Shown here: positions 26,967 through 34,913 of the stretch, piece after piece
How the letters are laid out: each line of letters starts with the position of its first letter
How positions within the stretch are numbered: position 1 is the first letter of the stretch
From: an uncultured Erysipelotrichaceae bacterium
GTDB taxonomy: Bacteria > Bacillota_I > Bacilli_A > Erysipelotrichales > Erysipelotrichaceae
Assembly (NCBI GenBank): GCA_903789495.1
Contig: CAIFEQ010000011.1
Coordinates: forward strand, 1-55,809
Direction: 5' to 3'
Length of the DNA stretch: 55,809 bases
The notes under the pieces: generated by a model
The model's database searches: none
What the model saw: the letters and a program-made list of their open reading frames with translations, nothing else
Told to the model about the DNA's origin: nothing
Program-made: the position numbers and the translations under genes

Positions 26967-27043
26967 TGGTGCGCCCGACGGGATTCGAACCCACGACCCT
27001 CAGATTCGGAATCTGATACTCTATCCAGCTGAGCTACGGGCGC
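26967..27043 (-). tRNA. tRNA-Arg (anticodon CCG)
   Basis: A cloverleaf can be drawn: acceptor GCGCCCG / CGGGCGC, D arm with GCTCAGCTGGATAGAGT, anticodon stem TCAGA / TCTGA with loop TTCCGAA (anticodon CCG, reads CGG), T arm with GGTTCGAATCC, discriminator A and an encoded CCA. A TATACT -10 lies 8 bp upstream (27057-27052). Confidence 0.95.
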
Positions 27044-27070
27044 GTGCATCTAGTATATTAACATAAATCT

Positions 27071-27098
27071 TTGATTTTCGTTAACGATATGCTAAGAT
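27071..27098 (+). promoter_or_regulatory. promoter of tRNA-Ala
   Basis: TTGATT (27071-27076), 16-bp spacer, TAAGAT (27093-27098); the tRNA starts 12 bp further. Confidence 0.65.
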
Positions 27099-27109
27099 AT
27101 TAGGGCACT

Positions 27110-27185
27110 GGGGTTGTAGCTCACCCGGGAGAGCGCATCCATGGCATGGATGAGGTAGTGGGTTCGAGTCCCATCAGCTCCACCA
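27110..27185 (+). tRNA. tRNA-Ala (anticodon GGC)
   Basis: Acceptor GGGGTTG / CAGCTCC holds the G3:U70 wobble pair that identifies alanine tRNA. The anticodon stem CATCC / GGATG encloses loop ATGGCAT (anticodon GGC, reads GCC). The T loop GGTTCGAGTCC, discriminator A and encoded CCA are present. It is divergent from tRNA-Arg; the 66 bp between them hold both promoters. Confidence 0.95.
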
Positions 27186-27194
27186 TATTGCTTG

Positions 27195-27220
27195 AAAACC
27201 GCATAACCATGCGGTTTTTA
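27195..27220 (+). terminator. terminator of tRNA-Ala
   Basis: AAAACCGCAT, 4-nt loop, ATGCGGTTTT and more T, 9 bp after the tRNA. Confidence 0.85.
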
Positions 27221-27340
27221 CTTTGCCTGCATGGGAATTGCATGGGAATCACACAAAAAGCACTCCCCCTTAGATCTGAAGTACGCAGGCTTACAAAAAA
27301 TGTCTGGTTTCTTTCAATGTCTTACAGTTGGCTGAGATGT

Positions 27341-27610
27341 TTACTTTTGATATTGTGATGTTGGTTTCCTTCTTTTCGGATGTTGCCCGGTGGATTTACT
27401 AGTGTTCTTTTGATACGCATCATATTCATCAATGATTTTAATGATATCCTGAAACTCATAAATCTGCCCCAGCCGACCGGATTTGTGCTGCAGATAAGAC
27501 CATAAACCGGTAGATCTGAGAACTGCCACCACGGCGATATTCCTGGTGCGTGATAGGTCCTTGCTGCTCTTCAACATTTGATAGTAGCTGGCGCTGCCAA
27601 TGGTGGTCAC
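27341..27610 (-). CDS. hypothetical protein, probably a gene fragment
   Basis: An 89-residue frame begins at GTG 27610 without a ribosome site. The frame is open further upstream for about 15 codons (…NLLWSDIDSWV) to a TAA, which suggests a truncated longer gene. The middle (VAVLRSTGLWSYLQHK…IYEFQDIIKIIDEYDAYQKN) looks protein-like and the end is basic. I do not recognise the family. It lies at the border of a decayed island next to two tRNA genes. Confidence 0.3.
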   Translation of the reverse strand: MTTIGSASYYQMLKSSKDLSRTRNIAVVAVLRSTGLWSYLQHKSGRLGQIYEFQDIIKIIDEYDAYQKNTSKSTGQHPKRRKPTSQYQK

Positions 27611-27696
27611 CCAGCTATCAATATCAGACCATAGCAGATTTGAACGCGTTTTAGGGCCAGTGCCCGCCGGACTGTTTTAGGTCTGATCACCCGATC

Positions 27697-27719
27697 AAAA
27701 AGCGCGGTTTTCCCGCGCC
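27697..27719 (-). terminator. strong hairpin with T-run
   Basis: GCGCGG, loop GAAAA, CCGCGC then TTTTT on the minus strand. No intact gene ends directly before it; the nearest upstream item is the hairpin locus at 27733-27813. Confidence 0.65.
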
Positions 27720-27732
27720 TGTGAAGTTCTTG

Positions 27733-27813
27733 AAAAAAAGTCTCTAGTGCTCTATATTGAAACTAGAGACGGAGGACATAGGCCGTGACCCTTAGTCTAG
27801 CCGTCCTTTTTTT
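27733..27813. ncRNA. candidate small structured RNA or bidirectional terminator locus
   Basis: Two hairpins lie side by side. One is a perfect 9-bp stem GTCTCTAGT / ACTAGAGAC (27740-27748 with 27762-27770). The other is AGGAC-GGC pairing with GCC-GTCCT (27773-27807) with an inner GAC/GTC pair. Seven A flank the left side (27733-27739) and seven T the right (27807-27813), so each strand would end in a T-run. It may be an 80-nt RNA or a double terminator. I cannot tie it to a known family. Confidence 0.4.
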
Positions 27814-28084
27814 AATTCATCTGTATCATCCTTAATTTTTGCCGGTTCTGTCTTACAGATGAAATGAACTTCTGCAGTATTGCCTGTTGATGTCATCAGA
27901 TAGGATAATCCATGAGGCTACCGGTACTTTTGGCCGGTGTAAGCACATGGCTTATTGCATCTGTATGCAGTTTTCCATACCGTCTCATAACAGCAATTCC
28001 GCTTTTCTCTGATCTGTCAGAGGCACCTCTCGGCAGGCTGCTGATCATCCCTTGCTTTTCAAAACAGCTGAAATATCCTGACAT
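27792..28084 (-). pseudogene. remnant of an unknown gene, broken by a frameshift
   Basis: One minus frame ends at TAA 27794-27792 and reads …NTAEVHFICKTEPAKIKDDTDELKKGRLD, a believable charged C-terminus. Upstream of about 27914 it meets TAG. The neighbouring frame (27896-28084) reads …RRYGKLHTDAISHVLTPAKSTGSL and stops at 27896. A single frameshift near 27.9 kb would join them. A terminator-like hairpin follows the end. The family is not recognised. Confidence 0.3.
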
Positions 28085-29154
28085 TCACTGTATAAAAAAA
28101 GCGTTACATTCCTGCAACGCACGGTTTGGAATGATATATGGAAGGACGGTCCGCACCATCCGTCATAGCTCTATAGTTGCGAGCTCCTGCTAGATCAAAG
28201 GCAATTCATGGAATTACCTGACACGGTTGGCACGTGGCACTTCAAGGTCAATGCCTTGTGGGTTTTGCTCAACACTCAGCCATATATCCCGCACATCCAA
28301 TGTAACAGACTTCTCGGTTCTGTCTAATCAGCATGTTTTTGACGGATGATCATTTTGTTATCCCATTTCGAAACATCCGGAAAAATGCCTGGAAGTGTGT
28401 CCCGGAAGGTTCCTGCATACATCAAAAAAGCGTGGCTTTTCAGTCTCGCTTCTTTGAATAAGATGGATGGCCTCAACTCCCATCATCCAGTTACACGTTT
28501 CCGTGACGCAGGCTGGCTGAGAAAATTTCCCTGCTCTCACCTTATGTCTTCATATTACCTGATCATACCGGAAAAGCAAGATTTTCCCATCTTGTGCCCC
28601 GCTGCCTGATAAATCATCGACAGCAGCAGATTCTTCTATGAGGATTTTGCTGACTGGCTTAACCTCAATATGAAAATCAGGCAGATCGAAAAAATATGGG
28701 AATGATCAGTAATTCGGATCAGTTCATTCTGTCTGCCTTCCAGGCAATCGGAATTCTTTTTTTTTACAGCAGTGAAGGATGTCATGCCCCTGAAAACAAA
28801 AATCAATATTTTTATCATCCAGCTGTTTGCAGATCAGTTTCCTTTTTCCCTGCCTGGTTCCGGCAGATCTTCATCAGCCGTCAGCTGACATGACAGGCAG
28901 GAGGATGTCTTTTCCCGAGCAGATAACTGCATGCATGGAGATGTTGCGCGTTATTCCGAGCAGATGATTTCAGCAGATTAAGCTGTCTGCTTCGCCCCTA
29001 TGACTTTAATGGCTAAGCTGCCGGGTGAAAAACGCCTGTAAGAGTTGAATTTCCAAATCTTTTCGCAGTCATCGGGTTTACTGCTGTTCTGAAATCTCAG
29101 TGCCTCGTTAACGGCTCTTATCTGGAATCAGACTGCCGACCGCTTTCCGTTAAC
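28085..29154. other. gene-poor decayed stretch
   Basis: No coding region can be supported in about 1.1 kb. Short frames lie on both strands without ribosome sites. Minus-strand terminator-like elements remain: GCGTT / AACGC with seven T at 28120-28094, and AAGCG / CGCTT with T-run at 28451-28424. These suggest that genes once ended here. Base composition is visibly more AT-rich than in the flanking genes. No transposase, integrase or inverted repeat pair was recognised. Confidence 0.5.
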
Positions 29155-29155
29155 T

Positions 29156-29182
29156 GAAAAGCCCCGGGCTGTCCCGAGGCTT
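29156..29182 (-). terminator. terminator of the amidohydrolase-YfcC-racemase unit
   Basis: AAGCC-CGGG pairs with CCCG-GGCTT (one C/A mismatch), loop CTGT, then TTTT on the minus strand. Confidence 0.75.
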
Positions 29183-29216
29183 AACGCCGTAAATGACAGA
29201 ATGAAGGAGTTTTGAT

Positions 29217-29936
29217 TTACGGCTGGGGATAGCGGGGCGGCTGCACGCCATAGGCGAGCAGATTTGCCGCGGCGATCACATCAAAGACCGGTACCTGACA
29301 CTGGGCATGGAGTGCGGCGGCATAGGTGCCAAGATTGCTGCACTCGATGATGATGGCCCCGAGATCCGGCGTGTTCTGCTGCAGGGCGGAGGCGGCGTGG
29401 AGCACGTCTTTCTGCATGCGCTCCGGATCCAGATTATGACCGCCTTTGATAACAATCTCGTGGAAGTGCGGTTCATCCTGCAGACCCTGGATGGCCAGCG
29501 GAATATCTTCCGTCCAGCCAGATCCTTTCAGGTGCCTTTCACTGAGCATGGTGGAATCTCCCGTCAGGATGCCGATCCGTCCCTGGCGGCCGATCAGCTG
29601 CCAGACGGTCGGAATCAGCACCAGAGAAGAGGCCGCAAAGGTGATGCCGGTTTCCCTGGCGATGTCCTGCTGGTACAGGGACATCAGACCGCAGTCCCCT
29701 ACCGCTGCCTGTATTCCGGCCTGCTTCAGATTCCGGCAGGCCTGAATGAGGTGATTCCGGACTTCTTCCCCGCCCTGGATCAGGTCGGCAAACCCTCCTT
29801 TGACCACTTCATAGCGGACTGGATAGGCAAAGCTGGCCGCATGTCCGGCATCGCCGGGGATGCGCGGAGTCGTGGTGGAGAAGACCAGGATGCCGACAGG
29901 CTGTCCATAGAACGGATAACCGGACTGAATGGCCAT
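29217..29936 (-). CDS. Asp/Glu racemase-superfamily protein
   Basis: The 239-residue protein has the two catalytic Cys contexts of the superfamily: AVGDCGLMSLY (first half) and IIIECSNLGTYAAAL (second half). VWQLIGRQGRIGILTGDS lies between. Members include aspartate, glutamate and hydantoin racemases, maleate isomerase and arylmalonate decarboxylase. The substrate cannot be read off. Its operon partners, a YfcC-type carrier (1 bp away) and an M20 amidohydrolase, suggest that it changes the stereochemistry of an amino acid or dicarboxylate freed from an amide. Confidence 0.75.
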   Translation of the reverse strand: MAIQSGYPFYGQPVGILVFSTTTPRIPGDAGHAASFAYPVRYEVVKGGFADLIQGGEEVRNHLIQACRNLKQAGIQAAVGDCGLMSLYQQDIARETGITFAASSLVLIPTVWQLIGRQGRIGILTGDSTMLSERHLKGSGWTEDIPLAIQGLQDEPHFHEIVIKGGHNLDPERMQKDVLHAASALQQNTPDLGAIIIECSNLGTYAAALHAQCQVPVFDVIAAANLLAYGVQPPRYPQP

Positions 29937-29937
29937 A

Positions 29938-31347
29938 TCAGAACGCTCCTGTCCAGCCGGTCATGGTCAGGAAGACCATGATCACGGCCGAGATGCCCAG
30001 CATGATCAGCACCTTCGGGAAGGCCCACTTGAACCACTTCGAGAACGGAATGCCGCAGGTGATCAGAGAACCGATGGTCCAGCCCAGAATCGGGGAAATG
30101 ATATTCGTGAAGCCATCGCCGAACTGGTAAGCCTGAACGATCAGTTCCGGCGCCAGGCCGAGCACTTCGCCGATCGGCTTGATGATCGGCACCAGGATGG
30201 CGGCCTTGGAAGAAGCGGACGGAATGATCGGGTTGATCAGGGCAATCACCAGCATCATGCCGACGGAGGCGATCCACTTCGGCAGATTCATCAGCGGCCG
30301 GGTGACGGCATAGACGATGGTATGCAGGACATTGCCCATGCCCAGCACCAGCGAGATGGAACGGGCCATGCCGATGATGAAGCCGACGAAGGCCATGGAC
30401 TGCAGGCCTCTGACGAACGAATCGCCGAGTTCATCCCAGCTCATGCCGTTGATCTTGCCCATGACGGTCGCACAGGCCATGAAACCTGCCGTCTGCGCCG
30501 CAAACAGGGTATTCATGTCGGCAGACATGCCATAGATGACAATCCAGACATACTGACCGACGAAGATGAGCAGCGTAATGATGGTACGGGCATCCATCTT
30601 GACTTCCTTGATTTCCACCTCTTCATCGCCGCCCTGATCCGGCCGCCAGCCATCTTCATACAGCGGGCTCTTGGTGGGATCCCTGCGGATCTTCCGGGCA
30701 TAGGAGAGCACCATGAGCAGACCGACCACCATCATGATGTTCATGATGATGAACCGGGTCAGGAAGCCGCCATACAGCTTCGTACCCATCATGGCCTGGA
30801 CAATGAACATCTTCGTCGGTCCGGTACCGAAGCCCAGCAGCGTCGCAAAGGTGGTGACCATCATGGCCACAAAGCCATCCAGGTGCAGTTTCTTTGCAAA
30901 GGCCAGACCGACCGGTACGATGGCGATCAGGGAATCCCCGCCGCCGAATCCGCCCAGATAGACCATCAGGCAGAACAGAATACCGATCAGCAGATCGCCT
31001 CTGCCGGAAGATTTATAGATGGCCCAGTCCAGCACCCGGTCGAAGGTCTTGGTATCCAGGAACACCTGAATACATGCTCCGGAAACCAGAACGATCATGA
31101 CGATGGACGCGGATCCCGTCAGACCCGGGAAGATCTGCATCAGCGCGGTGATCGGATCCACCGGCGTCTGATAGCCAAGGAATGAGAACTGGTCGCCGAT
31201 GATGTTGCCGTCCGCGTCAGTTGCAAACTGACCGGCCGGAATGATGTAGGTCAGCACGGAACAGATCAGCAGGATGATGAGCATCAGCCACAGCATGTGC
31301 GGCATCTTATGCTTTTTCTTTTCCGGCTTCTTTTTCTCTTCACTCAT
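29938..31347 (-). CDS. YfcC/DcuC-family membrane carrier
   Basis: The 469-residue protein has a charged Lys-rich N-terminus, about 12 membrane helices, and family motifs LTYIIPAGQF near residue 33-42, VYLGGFGGGDSLIAIVPVGLAFAKKL, and ALINPIIPSASSKAAILVPIIKPIGEVLGL in the last third. YfcC relatives (PF03606) carry C4-dicarboxylates, short-chain acids, or basic amino acids and peptides. A hydrophilic loop (about 220-255) is rich in acidic residues. It sits between an amidohydrolase and a racemase-like enzyme, so an acylated or peptide-like amino acid is a fair guess for the cargo. Confidence 0.82.
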   Translation of the reverse strand: MSEEKKKPEKKKHKMPHMLWLMLIILLICSVLTYIIPAGQFATDADGNIIGDQFSFLGYQTPVDPITALMQIFPGLTGSASIVMIVLVSGACIQVFLDTKTFDRVLDWAIYKSSGRGDLLIGILFCLMVYLGGFGGGDSLIAIVPVGLAFAKKLHLDGFVAMMVTTFATLLGFGTGPTKMFIVQAMMGTKLYGGFLTRFIIMNIMMVVGLLMVLSYARKIRRDPTKSPLYEDGWRPDQGGDEEVEIKEVKMDARTIITLLIFVGQYVWIVIYGMSADMNTLFAAQTAGFMACATVMGKINGMSWDELGDSFVRGLQSMAFVGFIIGMARSISLVLGMGNVLHTIVYAVTRPLMNLPKWIASVGMMLVIALINPIIPSASSKAAILVPIIKPIGEVLGLAPELIVQAYQFGDGFTNIISPILGWTIGSLITCGIPFSKWFKWAFPKVLIMLGISAVIMVFLTMTGWTGAF

Positions 31348-31362
31348 ATCGGTTTTCTCCTG

Positions 31363-32571
31363 TCATTTTTCCGCTCGGGCCATGACCGCCGCCACATAGG
31401 CCGCCGTGGCCGTCACGCCCAGATCCAGTACGTCTTCATCCACATCAAAATGGGTGGAATGGTGGGACGCACCGGTCCCCTTCTCCGGATTGGCAATGCC
31501 CAGATGGCAGAGCACTCCCGGCCAGCGCTGCAGATACTTGGCATAGGATTCCGAGGCATACCACGGTTCCCAGTCGGTGACGCTGCCAGGCGCTGCCTTT
31601 TCAATGCTGTCTTCTGCCAGGCGCGACAGTTCCGGATCGTTGAGCACCGGTGCCGTAAAGTCACTCTCCACCTTTTCTCCGAAGGTCACGGTGCAGTGAT
31701 TATAGGCCGCCGTATGTTCGGCAACCTCCTTCTCAATCCGGACTGCCTTTTTCCCTTCTTCGTCATTGAAGAAACGCATCGACCCCAGCACGGTGGTGTC
31801 ATCCGGAATGATGTTGTGCGAGGTGGCACCGGTCACCCCGGTAATGCCCAGAGTGACCGTCTGATTGGCGTCGATCTGGTTGGCGAAGGCCACTGCCATG
31901 TTATTGATATAGTTGGCGGCACAGTACAGCGGATTGATCGCCAGATCCGGCCGGCTGCCATGTCCGCCCTTGCCATGGAACGTGACATCAATCTGGGCAA
32001 AGCCGCCCATCCGCGGTCCCTCATGCACACACAGCTTCCCGGAGGGAATGCCGGCGTAGACATGAATCGCCCAGCAGGCATCGAACTTCCGCCCTTCCAG
32101 GGCCTTCAGAATGACCGGAAATCCCAGTCCGAACTCTTCGCCGGACTCAAAGACAATCGTCACCGTACCGCATAATTCATCTCTGTAATGGGACAGCAGC
32201 CGGCAGGCGCCCAGGCACATGGCCGTATGGGCATCATGCCCGCACAGATGGGCCGTCTTGTCCGGGGTGCGGGAGATGCAGGTACGGGGCTGTTTCAGAT
32301 TGTCAGGTGCTTCGCTCATGGGCAGTGCGTCAATATCCGCCCGCAGCAGGATGGCAGGTCCGGGACGGCCGGTATCCAGTTCGGCCAGGACACTCATGCC
32401 TTCCAGCTCGGTATAGGCAATGCCGTCTTCTTTCAGCTGCTGTTCGATCAGCGCCCGGGTATCCTTTTCCGTACCGCCGACTTCCGCATACTGATGCACG
32501 GTCCGGCGCAGCTGCAGCACGTAGTCATGCAGGGCAGAAACTTCCTGCCGGATCATTTCATTGGTTAACAT
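31363..32571 (-). CDS. M20-family amidohydrolase
   Basis: The 402-residue zinc hydrolase has the N-terminal RRTVHQYAEVGGTEKDT, ADIDALP, CGHDAHTAM (metal ligands), the catalytic pair FESGEEFGLGF, a dimerization domain (about 190-300) and the last ligand in GASHHSTHFDVDEDVL. This pattern is that of hippurate/N-acyl-amino-acid/aminobenzoyl-glutamate hydrolases, which cut an amide to a free amino acid and an acid. It is the first gene of a three-gene unit with the carrier and the racemase-like gene. Confidence 0.88.
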   Translation of the reverse strand: MLTNEMIRQEVSALHDYVLQLRRTVHQYAEVGGTEKDTRALIEQQLKEDGIAYTELEGMSVLAELDTGRPGPAILLRADIDALPMSEAPDNLKQPRTCISRTPDKTAHLCGHDAHTAMCLGACRLLSHYRDELCGTVTIVFESGEEFGLGFPVILKALEGRKFDACWAIHVYAGIPSGKLCVHEGPRMGGFAQIDVTFHGKGGHGSRPDLAINPLYCAANYINNMAVAFANQIDANQTVTLGITGVTGATSHNIIPDDTTVLGSMRFFNDEEGKKAVRIEKEVAEHTAAYNHCTVTFGEKVESDFTAPVLNDPELSRLAEDSIEKAAPGSVTDWEPWYASESYAKYLQRWPGVLCHLGIANPEKGTGASHHSTHFDVDEDVLDLGVTATAAYVAAVMARAEK

Positions 32572-32604
32572 TGTTCTTTTTCTCTCCTTGTCACGACGGG
32601 ATCA

Positions 32605-32689
32605 GCCGCTCTGAAGAAGGCCTTCAGAGCGGCCTGAAATGAGGATGATCGCGAAGCCTGCACACTTGGAGAACCGGCCGTAAGCCGGT
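32605..32689. promoter_or_regulatory. paired hairpins in the leader of the amidohydrolase operon
   Basis: A perfect 12-bp stem (GCCGCTCTGAAG / CTTCAGAGCGGC, 32605-32616 with 32622-32633) and a second 6-bp stem (ACCGGC / GCCGGT, 32673-32689) lie before the amidohydrolase gene. Neither is followed by a T-run on either strand, so they are not simple terminators. They may be part of a leader regulatory RNA or a protein-binding palindrome. Confidence 0.4.
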
Positions 32690-32776
32690 CCTGTTTCTGA
32701 TTTCAATGTGTCAGAAATTTCCGGCTGATTCTGTAAACCAGACTACAATTTTTCGATAAACCTGCCTGTCTGCAGA

Positions 32777-32827
32777 GGAAAAAATCCCGCCGGTTCTGCG
32801 TCTTGTACGCAGCATCCCGACGGGATT
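32777..32827 (-). terminator. terminator of the aminotransferase-GNAT unit
   Basis: AATCCCG / CGGGATT (32827-32821 and 32789-32783) enclose an inner GCGT / ACGC hairpin; TTTTTTCC follows on the minus strand. Confidence 0.75.
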
Positions 32828-32846
32828 CAGCAGCATCCGGAAGCAA

Positions 32847-33311
32847 TTATTTCTGTTTGTCAGACCAGCGCATGGCGATATGCGGCACCTCTTCAATCAG
32901 GAAGACATCGGAAGTGCGCTGAAAGCCCAGTTCCGTATAGAACTGTTCCAGATAGGCCATGGCGGAAATTTCCACAGGGAGAGAGGAATTCTTCTCCGTC
33001 AGCTGCCGGCAGGCTTCTCTGACCAGGGCCGAGCCGATGCCCTGATGGCGGCAGTCTTCCCGGACCGAAAGGCGGCCGAAGGTGTGGGCATTCTGCACAT
33101 CCTCCCGGCTGCCGGCAGGAAACAGCCGGACATAGCCGAGCAGATGGTTCTGCTCATCCAGGGCACGCAGGTGCAGGTCCTGCTGATCACGGAAGTCAAA
33201 GTCATGATAAATCAGGCGCTGCCCCAGGACGAAGACCGCAAAGCGGTGGGCCAGGATTTCATACAGCGTCTGATTATCAAGCTCGGCAAAGGTTCGACAG
33301 TCGAGCTTCAC
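32847..33311 (-). CDS. ElaA-type GNAT acetyltransferase
   Basis: The 154-residue protein has the ElaA start (LYEILAHRFAVFVLGQRLIYHDFD…D), FGRLSVREDCRHQGIGSALVREA (acetyl-CoA loop R-x-x-G-x-G) and the end AYLEQFYTELGFQRTSDVFLIEEVPHIAM. ElaA proteins are GNAT enzymes of uncertain acceptor. It follows the aminotransferase by 5 bp, so the acceptor could be a product of that enzyme. Confidence 0.88.
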   Translation of the reverse strand: MKLDCRTFAELDNQTLYEILAHRFAVFVLGQRLIYHDFDFRDQQDLHLRALDEQNHLLGYVRLFPAGSREDVQNAHTFGRLSVREDCRHQGIGSALVREACRQLTEKNSSLPVEISAMAYLEQFYTELGFQRTSDVFLIEEVPHIAMRWSDKQK

Positions 33312-33316
33312 AGAAC

Positions 33317-34558
33317 TCAGCCCTTGTAATCCGGCTCTTTGCCGATCAGGGCAATGATCTGCTTCATGGCATCGATCATGACATCGATGTCCTTATGGTT
33401 GTTGAAGTACTGGCAGGAAATCCGGAAGCCGCCGACATAGTCCGTGAACCGCTGGGCGATGAAGATCCGGCGGGCATGGAGATCCTTCAGGATGCGGCGG
33501 TCGATGTCGAGATCCTGGTACAGACGGGCGATGATGATGCCGCCGCGGTGACCCGGATCACGATGCGTGATGACCGTACCGCCGATGGATTCGATCTGAT
33601 CCATGCAGTACTCACCGAGCTCCCAGACATACTCCTGGATGTTCTCGATGCCGATCTCGTTGACCAGTTCCAGAGATTCGCCCAGAGCGATGGCGCCGGT
33701 ATAGTTGGCGGTGCCGCCGATCTCATACTTCCGTGCCGTTTCCGGGAAGGTCCAGTCATGCACCGAAGGCGCAGCCGGATTCTCCCAGTAGGCACCCCAG
33801 CCGCCTTCCGGAACCGTGGTGTTCAGGTAGCCGGCATAGCTCTGCTTGATCTTCGGCAGGGATTCCTTGTTCACATACAGGACACCGGTGCCGTACGGGC
33901 TGTTCAGCCACTTGTGGCCGCCGGCGACCAGCACATCGTAATGCGTCTTCTTCGTATCGATCTTGGTGACGCCCATCTGCTGGACGGCATCGACAACCAG
34001 GAAGATGCCGTGCTTCTTGCAGAAGTCGCCGATCTCGGTCATGTCGCTCAGCCAGCCATTGCACCACTCCAGCGTGGACATGACGATGATTCTGGTATGC
34101 TCATCTGCCAGGGCTTCAAAGTCCTTGACGGTGAAGCGGTTGTCCTTGGTCTTGCAGACCCGGATGTCGATGTTCTTCTCCTTCCGCATCACGCACCACG
34201 GCAGCGCGACCTGGATGAATTCCAGATTGGTGGTGATGATGTTGTCGCCGTCATGCAGCTCAATGCCCTGGGCGGCAATGTTCAGGCCGTGGGAGGTGCT
34301 CTCCACCAGCGCGATTTCTTCCGGATCCGCATTCAGCAGCTTGGCCGCTTCCACATAGGCCTTGTTGCGCAGGCTGTCCATCGCAATGTGGTGGGCACTG
34401 GAGTTGGCTTCTTCCTGGGTGGCCGTCATGTCGGCAAATGCCTTGACGGCGCGGACGGTACGCTGCGGCGCAAAGCTGACGCAGGCAGCATCCAGGAATG
34501 TCATGGTGTCAAGAACGGGCCACTCTTCGTGACGAAGCTTTTCGAAATCGTAAGACAT
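33317..34558 (-). CDS. class V PLP-dependent aminotransferase family protein
   Basis: The 413-residue protein starts at ATG 34558 (AGGAGG about 10 bases upstream; an in-frame 34594 start has none). Features: LDAACVSFAPQRTVRAV (about 22-38), VESTSHGLNIAAQGI (cofactor phosphate), LVVDAVQQMG (Asp and Gln on the ring) and AGGHKWLNSPYGTGVLYV with the Schiff-base Lys about residue 215. The end GGFRISCQYFNNHKDID holds the substrate-carboxylate Arg. The family covers cysteine desulfurases, isopenicillin-N epimerase-like and kynureninase-like enzymes. No SufU/IscU partner is near, so a catabolic role with the neighbours is more likely. Confidence 0.82.
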   Translation of the reverse strand: MSYDFEKLRHEEWPVLDTMTFLDAACVSFAPQRTVRAVKAFADMTATQEEANSSAHHIAMDSLRNKAYVEAAKLLNADPEEIALVESTSHGLNIAAQGIELHDGDNIITTNLEFIQVALPWCVMRKEKNIDIRVCKTKDNRFTVKDFEALADEHTRIIVMSTLEWCNGWLSDMTEIGDFCKKHGIFLVVDAVQQMGVTKIDTKKTHYDVLVAGGHKWLNSPYGTGVLYVNKESLPKIKQSYAGYLNTTVPEGGWGAYWENPAAPSVHDWTFPETARKYEIGGTANYTGAIALGESLELVNEIGIENIQEYVWELGEYCMDQIESIGGTVITHRDPGHRGGIIIARLYQDLDIDRRILKDLHARRIFIAQRFTDYVGGFRISCQYFNNHKDIDVMIDAMKQIIALIGKEPDYKG

Positions 34559-34594
34559 GTTTACTTTTCCTCCTGTTTTTTCCATTGTCTTCAT

Positions 34595-34800
34595 GCATGT
34601 TATGGACAGGGCTTTCTGCAGGAATGGTGCATTGAAAACACCTTTGCCAAGGCCATGAATTCAGATTGCAATTGTGCAGAAAACCAGCGGTAGACACTTC
34701 ATTCAGTGTGACGATCCGTTGTCTGTAACGATTCGCCTCCCTTCAGAATCTTCGTGTGTGCTTCACGTCAACCAGATCTTAGCGCCCTTCCGGAAATAAA
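34595..34800 (-). promoter_or_regulatory. long leader of the aminotransferase gene
   Basis: About 200 bp upstream of the aminotransferase carry no gene. On the minus strand a small hairpin ACACT / AGTGT (about 34711-34696) is visible, with TGCACAATTGCA a little further downstream. I compared it by eye with common riboswitch motifs and found no match. Confidence 0.25.
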
Positions 34801-34815
34801 TTTATAAAGCGTTTT

Positions 34816-34874
34816 ACAAATTCGGAAATTGTCGCAAATATTTTATTGTCAAATGTCCGGCATTGTTCTATGTA
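34816..34874 (+). promoter_or_regulatory. promoter and possible operator of the Crp-family gene
   Basis: TTGTCA (34846-34851), 17-bp spacer and TATGTA (34869-34874) form a promoter. Just upstream lies a 17-bp imperfect palindrome, ACAAxTTCxGAAxTTGT (34816-34832), in the shared region with the divergent aminotransferase gene. Confidence 0.5.
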
Positions 34875-34913
34875 TGGATTGAAAGCATTCACTTGTTACA
34901 GAGGATAATCATC

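Noticed and set aside
26867-27049. 60-codon open frame on the minus strand over the tRNA-Arg gene
   Set aside because: It is the translation of the tRNA-Arg itself (a well-known false gene pattern ending in GRGFESRRAH), not a protein.
33317-34558. Calling the class V aminotransferase a cysteine desulfurase (sufS/iscS)
   Set aside because: No scaffold protein or sulfur-transfer gene is near, and its operon partner is a GNAT enzyme; the motifs fit several class V branches.
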